Below are positions 26,045-37,628 of a stretch of 64,000 bases of DNA, piece after piece. Under the pieces are notes generated by a model. The model was not told the origin of the DNA and did not search any database. It was given only the letters and a program-made list of their open reading frames with translations. Within the stretch, counting starts at the first letter, position 1. Each line of letters opens with the position of its first letter. The translations under genes and the position numbers were made by a program. Source of the stretch: Ashinkailepas kermadecensis (taxonomy: Eukaryota > Arthropoda > Thecostraca > Neolepadidae); NCBI GenBank assembly GCA_034440615.1, contig JAOTOM010005179.1, positions 1,063,001 through 1,127,000 of the forward strand. Reading direction: 5' to 3'.

Positions 26045-26490
26045 TGAGCCGACACGTCACCGGTACTGATCCGACAGATCGCCGGTACTGGGCGGACACG
26101 TCACCGATGCTAAACCGATAGATCAACGGTACACACACGCCACTGGCACTGAACCGACAGATCAACGTCACTGAACCGACACTGGGCCAAGAGTTCACCT
26201 CACCGGCACTGCACCAACAGACAACACCCGTACTGAACCGACACGTCACCAGCATTGAACCGACACGTCATCGATACTGGGCCGACACGTCATCGGTACT
26301 GGGCCGACACGTCATCGGTACTAGGCCGACACGTCATCGGTACTGTGCCGACACGTCATCGGTACTGTGCCGACACGTCATCGGTACTGGGCCGACACGT
26401 CATCGGTACTGGGCCGACACGTCATCGGTACTGAACCGACACGTTGCAAGTACTGAACCGACACGTCACAGGTGCTGAACCGACACCAGC
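26045..26490. repeat. 22-bp minisatellite, about 20 copies
   Basis: The unit CCGACACGTCATCGGTACTG plus two bases is nearly uniform at 26250-26440 and degenerate on the left, so the right-central part is the younger expansion. Each unit carries an ACGTCA core. Confidence 0.9.
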
Positions 26491-27156
26491 CCTAAGTCTA
26501 CAGGTAACCGGCATCAAGCCCCGGGCATCTACAGCTCCTGTGGCAGCCCAGCGCGACTTCAGACATGGATCCTACCAGAGCGTCTGTCAGAAAACATATT
26601 GCTAAACTCACACTAACAAACACCGAACAACTCATCAGTTTTGATACGCCTGATGAATAGCTGTGCTATCAGTCCAAGCCATTACAATATAAAATTTTAC
26701 ATCACAAAAACGACTTGGCACCTCAAGTTTTTGATGAGCTAAGCATTCATTACGGCCGACTTCCATGCAAGTAAAATTATGGAAAACGAGGAAAGACGAT
26801 TCCTCAAGATATTCTCAACAATCCTTGGTAATTCAGGTGTTTGTATTTGTATGGCGTCATGTCGGTTGCTTTATCGCCCCCGGGGTAAATTTGGAGGCTG
26901 AACTCTAATAAAGCACGAACATGCTTCTAATGCTTCGGAGTATATGATCCAACAAGGTGAACTAAGTGAATACTCACCAAGGTTTCGCATGGCCTGCTTG
27001 CTTTGTTTTGTAGGTGTTGGTTCTTAACGCATTGATAGGCGTGATGATAGAACCTTGAACATGTCAGCGTAAAGCTTGCACGTTCGTTGGCACGTGCGTT
27101 CGAACGGAAGTCACACATATACAAAATTTAAGTAGACCCAGAATGTTATCGAATTA
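26491..27156. other. Non-coding stretch, nothing recognised
   Basis: Spacer without tandem repeats or family-like ORFs. Confidence 0.4.
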
Positions 27157-27395
27157 GGTGAGCGCAGTGACATATCCAACCAGATTAGCTCAGTGACGTA
27201 TCCAACTAGATGAGCTCAGTGACGTATCCAACTAGATAAGCTCAGTGACGTATCTAATTAGGTGAAGTCAGTGACTTATCTAACTAGATGACCTCAGTGA
27301 CGTATCCAACTTCATGAGCTCAGTGATGTACCGAATTAGATGAGCTCAGTGACGTATCCAGCTAGATGAGCTCAGTGGCGAATCCAATTAAAGGA
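27157..27395. repeat. 26-bp minisatellite, about 9 copies
   Basis: The unit is GAGCTCAGTGACGTATCCAA followed by CTAGAT, with single-base variation. Most copies contain GTGACGTA, which resembles a CREB/ATF half-site. An AT-rich TTTAATT tract follows (27397-27455). Confidence 0.9.
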
Positions 27396-28266
27396 GTTTA
27401 TTTAATTTAATTTAATTAATTTAATTTAATATTCGTTAAATTAAATGAATTAAAAGCCGAACCGTCGACATCCTCTTCATTAAGATGGCGCTATTCTCTC
27501 TACTCTTGGATTGATAGTGCAAACAATGATGACAAAATCGCGGCATGCGCACGCTTTCACTACATAATTTATAGGGGCAGACTTAGAAACTTTAAAAGGG
27601 GCAAATTTCGGGTCCGTTGCATTGACGTACATTCCAGTGTATGGAACTTCTAATACGCTCTACCTGTACCACTCTGGGATCGCCACTGATCATAATTACA
27701 CACCGTACCTTCAGTGCATCAGGTGTGTCTGAACCCGACAGTCACTGGGGTATTTGCACTCACACAAGACCATTGCTCAATTTTTTACAGCTATGAGTAT
27801 TTTCGCGGCGTTACATGTTGCGCTTTCTCCTTATTTCGGAACAACCCACATGACGAGGGGGTTGGCAATTCGATACCCTGCCTGGTTAGAAGAGGTTAGG
27901 TCAATTTCACCCTACATGTTAAGAGCGTCTCAACGTCTTGAGTTATTCATCAAAGGGCCGAATAATGTGACTGTGTTCTCTGCGACACGGTAAGATGAGT
28001 TCGTCCTTTTCCTATGGCGTTGTGTTCACGGGCCCACGTCGTCACTTCACCAGCTGAACTTAAAGTTCACTCTTTTTTTCCAGGCATGTGTAGAGAAATT
28101 TGGCGCATTCATATTAAATGCCGGTCTGATAGTTATATCGCAAAACTTAGCCACAGAAACAGCGGGGCTGTCCGAGGCAGCTCAGAGGTTAATGTGATCC
28201 AGTGGATTCAATCTATTTCATGGTTGAATCCGCATCGCAACTCACAATGGTGTGGTTGTACAACCG
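27396..28266. other. Non-coding stretch, no gene recognised
   Basis: Apart from the AT-rich tract at its left edge I see nothing supportable. Confidence 0.35.
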
Positions 28267-28311
28267 CGCCCGTTGCGCACCCGTTGCGCACCCGTTGCGC
28301 ACCCGTTGCGA
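28267..28311. repeat. 11-bp tandem repeat, about 4 copies
   Basis: The unit CGTTGCGCACC is repeated exactly. Confidence 0.9.
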
Positions 28312-28386
28312 GGTCTGCACTTCCGTTCGGTCCTTCACCAATGCAACATCCTATACGTGCCGCACGCATGTGAAAACAGTCGCAAT

Positions 28387-28620
28387 CATTCAACCATGCT
28401 GTGTGCTGAAGCATCCTACAACTTCAGCTATGTTGACCATTCAGCCATGCTGTGTGCTTGAAGCATCTTAAGGATTCAGCAATGCTGATCATTCAGCCAT
28501 GTTGTGTACTGAAACATCTTAAAGCTTCAGCAATGTTGAGCATTCGGCCATGCTATGTGCTGAAGCATCTTATAGCTTCAGCAATGTTGATCATTCAGCC
28601 ATGCTGAATTGCCTTGAGCC
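28387..28620. repeat. 51-bp minisatellite, about 4.5 copies
   Basis: The unit contains CATTCAGCCATGCTGTGTGC, then TGAAGCATCTTAAAGCTTCA, then GCAATGTTGA. The TGAAGC...GCTTCA part is self-complementary, so each unit can fold into a short hairpin. Confidence 0.85.
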
Positions 28621-29654
28621 TTGAGCCTTGAATCGTATTAAAGCTTCAGCAATGTCGATGGGCTGTAAACCAGGAGCACTACCTTCATTGGAACTCGTAA
28701 GGGCACGGGACAGAGAGGCTCGACTCAGACGCCATGGTTCCAAAGTCACAGGTGGCTTGAAGGTGTTGTTGCATGTAGCGATCTTCCAGCCATGGGCGGA
28801 GAATTTCCCGGAGGACGGTGTGGTGACGTGACACCGCAGAGGGTGGGCTACGAAGCTGGGTATGCGCGGCTCGGCAGACCAGGTGAATGTCCCACACTCG
28901 GATGCAGCGTCAACATAGTGTCTGGCGCCGAACTGGTCTCCAGATACTGTGCCGTGTTTCATACCGGCGAGCGTTATTTGGAAGTGCATAATCACCTTGT
29001 GGTGGTGCAGAAAAAGAGGCTTCTGCCGACGTGAGAGGTGCTCTGCGATACCGCTGGCTAAAGAGCGGCGGATCTCACTCGGCATTGGACGTTGGACAAC
29101 GTGGTGAACACCACTATGTTCCATTTTTCATGCTTTTCCATACCCTACTTCACTTATTTCACCAAGTCCCTAATTCCCACACTTCACATGCCTTACTTCC
29201 TGTACTTCGCCGACCCGTACTTATGCGCACAGGCACGAACTTGATCATAACTATTCCCTATGTCACCCCACCATACAGACACTTTACCTACTTTAGCTAT
29301 GGCAAACACCTGAACCTACCATTTCCCTCTGACAGGTTTCGATAGCCAAAGAAGAACGCAGCTGTAATGCTGGGTAAGTTTGCTTTTTCTGGGAACATGT
29401 ATTGGAAAAGCAATATCATTTTCCACCTCAAACCACGCGAACGCATTTGTACTCCTGCTGAACAATGTTTTAGCTTTGCTATCCACCGTGACAAATTTCC
29501 ATGCAAAACTCATGGTAAATTGTGTCATGTACTAATGGTAGAATATGAAATAACCACGAGGGTTTCATGTAATAATGATTGGATATTGCAAATGAATAGT
29601 GCCGAGTATGAGTCGTCCAGCCGGAAGTCACACTATATCAACGACATAAAGGAT
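28621..29654. other. Non-coding or unrecognised; overlapping ORFs on both strands
   Basis: ORFs on the minus strand (28591-29124) and plus strand (28792-29034) overlap, and I recognise a domain in neither. 29120-29240 has a degenerate TTCATTTATTTCAC-type low-complexity texture. Confidence 0.3.
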
Positions 29655-29789
29655 GCAGCAGCAGTGCGTCAGTCTATGACACCACAGCCACTCCGGAATG
29701 CAGCAGCAGTGCGTCAGTCTATGACACCACAGCCACTCCGGAAGGCAGCAGCAGTGCGTCAGTCTATGACACCACAGCCACTCCGGAAT
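29655..29789. repeat. 45-bp tandem repeat, 3 copies
   Basis: The unit starts GCAGCAGCAGTGCGTCAGTC. Copies differ only at the final bases. As 45 is a multiple of 3, a plus-strand ORF reads AAAVRQSMTPQPLR three times; with no recognisable flanking protein this is probably fortuitous. Confidence 0.95.
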
Positions 29790-30889
29790 ACTCACCTAGT
29801 ATAGCTGACCTGCGCAACACAGGCTGTAGATGGATCACAGGCGCAAAACAAGCGGCACACCAAGGAAACCAACAGTCCACGAGTGTGCCTCTCGCACAGC
29901 TGAAGCGGACACTAACATGGTCAGGCAGTGTCGTCGCACCATTGGTGCCATAAAACGTGCCCACTCTGCATATTTCAGGCGATTTCAAATAAGCTGACCA
30001 AGAGTCAGTGGACTCTTTTATTGGGCACTACAAAACAGTGGGGACTGGCGATGGTCAAAGGTCGCTTCGACCGTGTAACCTCAGTGGACAGTAGGGCACC
30101 TTCCCACCAGCGCGGTCAACGAACCAAGGCAGATATCGTCCAACCTGAAAGCTCTTGAGACCCGGAGGAATTCCTGAGCAATGCCTGTTTACCATATGAC
30201 TGAGGCGTGCTCTGGACGATAGGAACACAATAGGTGTTTCATTTGTACGTTGGACCAAAATGTATCATCTCTGTCTCCAATGGCAAACTCTTGTCTGCAT
30301 GCTGAACTAGAGGCAAGAATGAAATGCAGTCTTTCCTAGTACGCTCGACAAGAAATGCCTGGTCCACAAATATATCTATATATATATATATATAGCCTCC
30401 TCGGCAAGCCTCCTCGGCAATCGCAGTCCAGTGTTCTCTGGAACTCGGCATCTCAGTTCAATGTTCTTCCCAGTTATCGACAGCTCTTGTGTTGAAGAAC
30501 ATTCTAGCTCTAAGGCTGGCCCTCAGTATACTCACAACTATCACCAGCCAACAGAAAATGCTTTACTTGTCAGTGGAGCTTGTTCATCCATTAGAAACCG
30601 CTCTCAACCTCAGGAGAATACAAGTCCAGTCCTCTTCGAAACTCAGAGATCCTCTTCATCTTTCAGGGCCCTCTCATACTTTTATGGAGCGTCACAGTCT
30701 TCAAAAGTCCTGTCCGGTTCTCATCTCTGGGGAATTTCAGCTCTGAAGTGGGCCCTAACTAGTCATCTTCAGCTCTTAGGGGTCTTGTTCATCCCTCACA
30801 GGCCCTTTCGAATCCCAAGAACATCCCAACCCTCTCTGACCCTCAGGCGCCCTTGTATATTCCTCAGCTGTTAGGGGCCTATTCCAGCT
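29790..30889. other. Non-coding stretch with TA tract and CTC-rich degenerate texture
   Basis: There is a short (TA)n at 30367-30393, a GCCTCCTCGGCAA duplication at 30395-30421, and irregular CTCTTCAG / GGGCCCT spacing at 30440-30890 suggesting an old, decayed minisatellite. Confidence 0.4.
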
Positions 30890-31500
30890 GAGACTGCTCT
30901 TTCCAGCTCTTGGGTGGGCCCTCCATTGTTTTCACGGCCCTTGTCAGCCCCCATAGTGAATATCTTCAGGTGTTAATGACCCTTTCCACACAAGCTGTTA
31001 GACGCCCTTTACACAGCACCGAAAACCCTCCGCTTCGACCCGGATCGCCTACGTAGCTCGGGGGCCTCTTTGTCGGCCTCAGCCCCGCTGTCATCCCCGA
31101 GCATCTCACGTCCGGCCCGCTCGACCCCCCCCCCGCCTCCATCGGCTCAGGGACCCTCTTTCACGGCTCCGGACACTCTCCGTCCGGCCAGAATCCTACT
31201 CTTTTAAAAGCCTGGCCTTCTTCGAGGTGCGAGGAACCCTTTGCGGTTTCGACCCCATCGGAACAGGGACACTGCATGCCGGCTCTGAGACCCTTCCGTC
31301 AGCCCGGGGCCCTTCAAAAGATCCGAAGCACCCTTCGTCGATCTAGAAGGCCTTCACATTAGCCCAGCCAAGGGCCCTTAACATCTTTTCAAGGGCACTC
31401 TTCGTTGACTCGGAGCCCTTCATCGGCCCGGGACACTTCCCGTCAGCCCGGGGCCCCTTTGTCGGCCCAGGGGACCCTTGCCGACCCCCTGCACTAACGC
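30890..31500. repeat. Highly degenerate ~20-bp minisatellite
   Basis: CCCTTCGTCAGCCCGGGG-like words recur at roughly 20-22-bp spacing with extensive substitution. No continuous unit remains. Confidence 0.5.
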
Positions 31501-31751
31501 CTTGAGGGCCTCTGTGCCCATCCATGGTGAGGCTGTAGTTTAGACCCAGCCTGTCGCACGTATAATTCCAAGCTCGCAGCGAGTAAACCACCCACCAATT
31601 CAAGTCTAATCATCATACTCACCCTTCTGATGTGTGCCACGCTGTACTTCGTCATGACCTATTGTACGACACATCGAAACGCAGTGGAGTGCGGAGGTAC
31701 ACAGTAGCACCATGCCCCATAGGAGATCCGTCTCCAAACAGATGCAGCTTC

Positions 31752-32575
31752 ATGCCACCCACCATGTCACTCCACCCTCTGTCAGAGTAGGGGCGGGGAT
31801 CCGGTCTGATGCCACCCACCATGTCACTCCACCCTCTGTCAGAGTAGGAGCGGGGATCCGAGACTGATGCCACCCACCATGTCACTCCACCCTCTGTCAG
31901 AGTAGGGGCGGGGATCCGGTCTGATGCCACCCACCATGTCACTCCACCCTCTGTCAGAGTAGGAGCGGGGATCCGAGACTGATGCCACCCACCATGTCAC
32001 TCCACCCTCTGTCAGAGTAGGAGCGGGGATCCGGTCTGATGCCACCCACCATGTCACTCCACCCTCTGTCAGAGTAGGAGCGGGGGATCCGAGACTGATG
32101 ACACCCACCATGTCACTCCACCCTCTGTCAGAGTAAGAGCGGGGATCCGAGACTGATGCCACCCACCTTGTCACTCCACCCTCTGTCAGAGTAAGAGCGG
32201 GGATCCGAGACTGATGCCACCCACCATGTCACTCCACCCTCTGTCAGAGTAGGAGCGGGGATCCGAGACTGATGCCACCCACCTTGTCACTCCACCCTCT
32301 GTCAGAGTAGGAGCGGGGGATCCGGGACTGATGACACCCACCATGTCACTCCACCCTCTGTCAGAGTAGGAGCGGGGATCCGAGACTGATGACACCCACC
32401 ATGTCACTCCACCCTCTGTCAGAGTAGGAGCGGGGATCCGGTCTGATGCCACCCACCTTGTCACTCCACCCTCTGTCTGAGTAGGAGCGGGGATCCGAGA
32501 CTCATGCCACCCGCCTTGTCACTCCACCCTCTGTCAGAGTAGGAGCGGGGATCCGAGACTGATGCCACGCAGCCA
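31752..32575. repeat. 57/58-bp minisatellite, about 14 copies
   Basis: The unit contains ATGCCACCCACCATGTCACT, CCACCCTCTGTCAGAG and GGAGCGGGGATCC. In the left half, units ending GGTCT (57 bp) and GAGAC (58 bp) alternate (31752, 31809, 31867, 31924, 31982), a dimer of about 115 bp. To the right the GAGAC form prevails. Every unit carries GGATCC. Confidence 0.95.
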
Positions 32576-32595
32576 TTCTGAGAAGACCGATCAAC

Positions 32596-32772
32596 CCTCC
32601 CCGGGCAGCGCCTCGCCCAACTGCAGTCCGAGCTGGCAAAGCTCCTGAAGCAGCCCTTCTCGGGCAGCGCCTCGTCCAACTGCAGTTCGAGCTGGCAAAG
32701 CTCCTGAAGCAACCCTCCCCGGGCAGCGCCTCGCCCAACTGCAATCCGAGCTGTCAAAGCTCCTGAACAGGC
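32596..32772. repeat. 60-bp minisatellite, 3 copies
   Basis: The unit contains CCGGGCAGCGCCTCGCCC, AACTGCAGTCCGAGCTGG and CAAAGCTCCTGAAGCA. It directly abuts the 58-bp array. Confidence 0.9.
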
Positions 32773-32869
32773 AACTGCTAGATTCGAATTCTTAACAAAT
32801 TTGACACCCTTGATAGCAAGCTGGTCAAAGTAAAAATAAGTGCCAGTGAGAGGGCTTGGGGTGTTTTCT

Positions 32870-33212
32870 GAGGTCATGTCAGTCTGGGAGATGTCAGTTC
32901 GATGCAATTCCGCCATAAAACTGAACATCGAACTCCATTGATGTCCAAATTGGAGTAATAATGACTCATAACACGATCGTATTGCTTTGTTTTTGTAAAA
33001 CAGCATTGAACATAGCATTTAATTTGTTTTTCGCAGCAACGAGATATAACATGCTGGTGAATTGGGACCTCATTTACAGGTTATTGACAGAGCTTATTTG
33101 TAGGAGCAGCATAATAGTTCATTTTAAGCCCTTGACTTTCGATGACCTCACTTGACACCTGGTTATTTCAGAAGGACGAATACGATGCAAGCATCCATAC
33201 AAGACTGTTCAA
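32870..33212 (+). repeat. Inverted dispersed repeat R3, copy 1
   Basis: This segment is the diverged reverse complement of 34998-35340. Shared words include CAGCATTGAACATAGCATT, GAATTGGGA, CACCTGGTTATTTCAGAAGG and CATCCATACAAGACTGTT. It is probably a transposon remnant; no target-site duplication was found. Confidence 0.8.
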
Positions 33213-34024
33213 TACAGCCTACCTACGCACCTAAGCGAACTGCAAAATAGCATTAATATGAAACGTCATAGGATCTAACGTTCGAAACGTCGGCCACAGA
33301 TACAATTCACCTGATTGGAAAGGTCAGATTGTGTACCCAAAACGTAACTTGAAACTAAACTTGGAAACACAGCGCATCTAATCTCGTCAAAATGACATCT
33401 GATAATAAATTGAACCGTATTTCTGATGTTTAAGACTACTTCTGATATCTGACCACTACTTTTTTTGCTTCGGTGGGTCGACCTACTTCCTTCCCTCTCG
33501 CCTCTCATAAATGTACCTTCCAAATCTTGCGTAATACACGCGTGTCCGCGTGTCTGCGTTCACGCGTGTCCGACAGAAATGTGTGGGAATCTGCCCTTGC
33601 CCCCTGCTTATGCGGCTTTACATTCAGAACGGAATAGCACCTCGGATGCAGATCGGGTGCAGACGTGCATCTACAAAACGGGAACGTGCAGCGCTCCCTA
33701 AACAAGCTGCACACTTCTCTGGAACATACGGAGTTCGGACAACTGCTACGTACTATGCTGCTAATTACAAGTTTGACATCATCATTTTGAGGTTCATAAT
33801 AATAATAAGAACATACACCAAACGCCTGGAGATAATCGAACTGACTTGGCACACCATGTCTTAGCTATTACAAACCTTTCACGAGTTACAGTTTAAGTTG
33901 AGTTCAGTATGTTCGGGTCTTTTGTGGCTATGAGGCAAAATATTAAACCCTAAAGTAGCGATCGAATTGGCGACGCTGAATACATCCTCGTCTTAGGCGA
34001 ATCCTCGGATGACTGTGGCCACCA
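33213..34024. other. Non-coding stretch, nothing recognised
   Basis: Spacer between R3 copy 1 and the GGCGGCGG array. Short ORFs only. Confidence 0.4.
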
Positions 34025-34675
34025 CCTTTCACCGCCTCTGTGGCGGGGGCTGATGTTGTGCTGATTCCACACAACCCTTCACCACTTCTGTGGCGGCGGC
34101 TGACGCTATACTGATTCCGTGCAACAGTTCACCACTTCTGGGTCGGCGGCTGATTCCGTACAACAGTCCACCACTTCTGTGGCGGCGGCTGATTCCGTGC
34201 CTCCCTCCACCACTTCTGTGGCGGCGGCTGATGTTGTACTGATTCCGTAGCCAACACTTCTGTGGCGGTGGCTGTTTGTGCCTCCACCACTTCTGTGGCG
34301 GCGGCTGATGTTGTACTGATTCCGTACAACAGTCCACCACTTCTGTGGCGGCGGCTGATTCCGTGCCTCCCTCCACCACTTCTGTGGCGGCGGCTGATGT
34401 TGTACTGATTCCGTACAACAGTCCACCACTTCTGTGGCGGCGGCTGATTCCGTGCCTCCCTCGACCACTTCTGTGGCGGCAGCTGATGCTGTACTGATTC
34501 CGTAAACAGTCTCTGTGGCGGTGGTTATTCGTGCCCCTTACCACTTCTGTGGCGGGCTGATGTGCTGACTCCATACAACCCTTCACGACTTCGTGGCGGC
34601 GGCTGATGTTGTGCTAACTCCATACAACCCTTGACCACTTCTGTGGCGGCAGCTGATGCTGTACTGATTCCGCTT
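34025..34675. repeat. Minisatellite with long and short units
   Basis: The common core CCACTTCTGTGGCGGCGGCT is followed either by GATGTTGTACTGATTCCG plus a linker (about 50 bp in all) or directly by GATTCCGTGC (about 39 bp). Some 14-15 units are present. Copies at 34240-34280 and 34495-34600 have scattered base losses. Confidence 0.9.
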
Positions 34676-34997
34676 GCTCGCTCCCGGATGTGATTCTCCA
34701 CACAAAAATAAACTGAGATTGCAAGGCATCAAATTCGTCACGATGCTCGTACTGGCGTTTACACGTTAAACGCTCGGAAACATAGCTAGTGCATGCTGAT
34801 AAACTTTGAATACTACGTTTTTGTTCCTGTAATTGTGAGCGAGGTCCACACTGAAGCTACTCCGTCGCATATACGACAAACGTTATCTGAATGATCTGAC
34901 TCAAGCCCGCTCGATCTTCACTCTGTTGAAATCATTAACCTCGATTAAGCTTTCAGATCCAATTTACCCAAGAATTAGCCATATAATGGGATATGAA
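34676..34997. other. Non-coding stretch, nothing recognised
   Basis: Short unique spacer. Confidence 0.4.
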
Positions 34998-35340
34998 ACA
35001 GTCTTGTATGGATGGTTGCATCGTACCGGTCCTTCTGAAATAACCAGGTGCCACATGAGGTTATCGAAAGCCAGGGGCCTAAAATTGACTATCATGCTGC
35101 TCCTGCAAACAAGTCCTGTCAATGACGTGTCAATGAGCTCCCAATTCACTATTAGGTATGCTATATCCTCTTATGCTGCGAAAAGAAATGTTCAATGCTA
35201 TGTTCAATGCTGATCTGCCCCCAAAAAATACCATCGTGTTCTACGTCATTACCCCAATATTTTGAACACGAATGCAGCTCGATGTTCAGTTCTATGGCGA
35301 AATTGCACCTCACTGAAAACATTTCTCAGACAGACATGAA
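34998..35340 (-). repeat. Inverted dispersed repeat R3, copy 2
   Basis: Reverse-complement counterpart of 32870-33212 with substitutions and small indels. The pair brackets the GGCGGCGG array. Confidence 0.8.
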
Positions 35341-35468
35341 GCTATTATTCATCTGCTTATTTCCTGTGAAGATTACTATCTTCCAGCTCCGCTCAAAGAA
35401 AGCGTGTTCAAGCTGCACTTGCCGTGTCCGCACAGGTAGCCGCGGGTATTTGGCTACCTCTTAATCGT

Positions 35469-36240
35469 TATGTCGCCATGCCACGTGACCAGCGTGCCAT
35501 CGGGCAGGGATTATCGTCTCAACATCAGAGTGTCACATGATGTCGCCATGCCACGTGACCAGCGTGCCCTCGGGCAGGGATTATCGTCTCAACATCAGAG
35601 TGTCACATGATGTCGCCATGCCACGTGACCAGCGTGCCCTCGGGCAGGGATTATCGTCTCAACATCAGAGTGTCACATGATGTCGCCATGCCACGTGACC
35701 AGCGTGCCCTCGGGCAGGGGTTATCGTCTCAACATCAGAGTGTCACATGATGTCGCCATGCCACGTGGCCAGCGTGCCATCGGGCAGGGGTTATCGTCTC
35801 AACATCAGAGTGTCACATGATGTTGCCATGCCACGTGGCCAGCGTGCCCTCGGGCAGGGAATATTGTCTCAACATCAGAGTGTTACATGATGTCGCCATG
35901 CCACGTGGCCAGCGTGCCCTCGGCCAGGGAATATTGTCTCAACATCAGAGTGTTCATGATGTCGCCATGCCACGTGGCCAGCGTGCCCTCGGCCAGGAAT
36001 ATTGTCTCAACATCAGAGTGTTACATGATGTCGCCATGCCACGTGGCCAGCGTGCCATCGGGCAGGGAATATTGTCTCAACATCAGAGTGTTACATGATG
36101 TTGCCATGCCACGTGGCCAGCGTGCCCTCGGGCAGGGAATATTGTCTCAACATCAGAGTGTTACATGATGTCGCCATGCCACGTGGCCAGCGTGCCCTCG
36201 GGCAGGGATTATCGTCTCAACATCAGGGTGTTACATGATG
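35469..36240. repeat. 70-bp minisatellite, 11 copies, one E-box per unit
   Basis: The unit begins GATGTCGCCATGCCACGTGA and contains CTCAACATCAGAGTGT. The palindromic E-box CACGTG is kept in every copy. The left copies read CACGTGACC, GATTATCG and GTGTCACAT; the right copies mostly CACGTGGCC, GAATATTG and GTGTTACAT, with mixed copies between. Confidence 0.95.
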
Positions 36241-36279
36241 TTGCACTGACGGCTGGGTTTGGCACTAACCGAGCGGCGA

Positions 36280-36385
36280 AGCTGTGGGACAGAAAGGACC
36301 GTGACACAGCGTGGTACCCAGGCTATTTCGGCAGCTGTGGAACAGAAAGGACCGTGACACAGCGTGACGCCCATGCTGTTTCGAC
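36280..36385. repeat. 53-bp tandem duplication
   Basis: Two copies begin AGCTGTGGGACAGAAAGGAC and AGCTGTGGAACAGAAAGGAC, 53 bp apart. Confidence 0.9.
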
Positions 36386-36667
36386 AAGTCGACATGATGC
36401 ACCAAGCTTGTGATATATGCACCGTGTACGGCGGAATAGCTCAATCTCGACAGGACAGCATTCAATGTCGACTTCAGGAAATTTGTTTCTTATGCACTTA
36501 TGCCGAAATTGAGGAATACTTCTGAAATTGGGTTCCTCTGTCGAATACGATAAACAAATCCATAATTCCACGACACTATTAATATAATGAAACATGCTGT
36601 ACTTCTGAAATCCGACATATACTTCAGTCCAAATTTGATCACTAGGCCAAGGATGCATTTACGTGCA

Positions 36668-36742
36668 GTTTGGGTCAGCTACCTACTCAGTGGTTTGGGT
36701 CAGCTACCCACTCAGTGGCTTGGGCCAGCTACCCACTCAGTG
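36668..36742. repeat. 25-bp tandem repeat, 3 copies
   Basis: The unit GTTTGGGTCAGCTACCCACT plus CAGTG is present three times with one or two changes. Confidence 0.9.
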
Positions 36743-36989
36743 GTTTGCTTCCCCCTCCCGGTGTCTTCAGGATTTGAAATTTGAGACTGTAGTGTCACCA
36801 CCCCATGCTAGGGAGCCTCATAGAAAAGTATGCATAGTCACATCCCCGAAAAAGAACAGAAATTATATATATATATTTATATATATATATATATCCGACA
36901 GAAAACGACAGCCAGGCAATCTAGTCCATGCATGTATGTACCAGCTGCCAAGTGAGCGTATAGTTGCGGTCGGTCGAAGTGTGTCCTGC

Positions 36990-37628
36990 CACAACGGTCT
37001 GCTGCCACAACGGTCTGCTGCCACAACTGTCTACTGTCACAACGGTCTGCTGCCACAACTGTCTACTGTCACAACTGTCTACTGTCACAACGGTCTGCTG
37101 CCACAACTGTCTACTGTCACAACTGTCTACTGTCACAACGGTCTGTTGCCACAACTGCCTACTGTCACAACGGTCTGCTGCCACAACTGTCTACTGTCAC
37201 AACGGTCTGCTGCCACAACTGTCTACTGTACAACTGTCACTGTCACAACGGTCTGCTGCCACAACTGCCTAATGTCCAACGGTTGCTGCCAACCGTCACT
37301 GCACACTGTCTGCTGCCACAACTTCACTGTCACACTGTTACTGTACAACGGTCTGCTGCACCGCCTACTGTCACAACGGTCTGCTGCCACAACTGTCTAC
37401 TGTCACAACGGTCTGCTGCCACAACTGTCTACTGTCACAACTGTCTACTGTCACAACGGTCTGCTGCCACAACTGTCTACTGTCACAACTGTCTACTGTC
37501 ACAACGGTCTGCTGCCACAACGGTCTGCTGCCACAACGGTCTGCTGCCACAACGGTCTGCTGCCACAACTGTCTACTGTCACAACGGTCTACTGCCGCAA
37601 TGGTCTGCTGCAGCAACGGTCTGCTGCC
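36990..37628. repeat. 16-bp minisatellite with two interspersed unit types
   Basis: Units are X = CACAACGGTCTGCTGC or Y = CACAACTGTCTACTGT. Block 1 (36990-37229) reads XXYXYYXYYXYXYXY. Block 2 (37372-37579) reads XYXYYXYYXXXXY, followed by three variant units. The intervening 37230-37371 is a scrambled stretch with many single-base losses. A short (TA)n lies upstream at 36866-36895. Confidence 0.95.

Noticed and set aside
26045..27395. Regularly spaced short repeats considered as a CRISPR-like array
   Set aside because: Units are directly adjacent with no unique spacers, and the context is eukaryotic.
28591..29124. 177-codon minus-strand ORF
   Set aside because: Overlaps other ORFs on the opposite strand, composition is unremarkable, and no motif is recognised.
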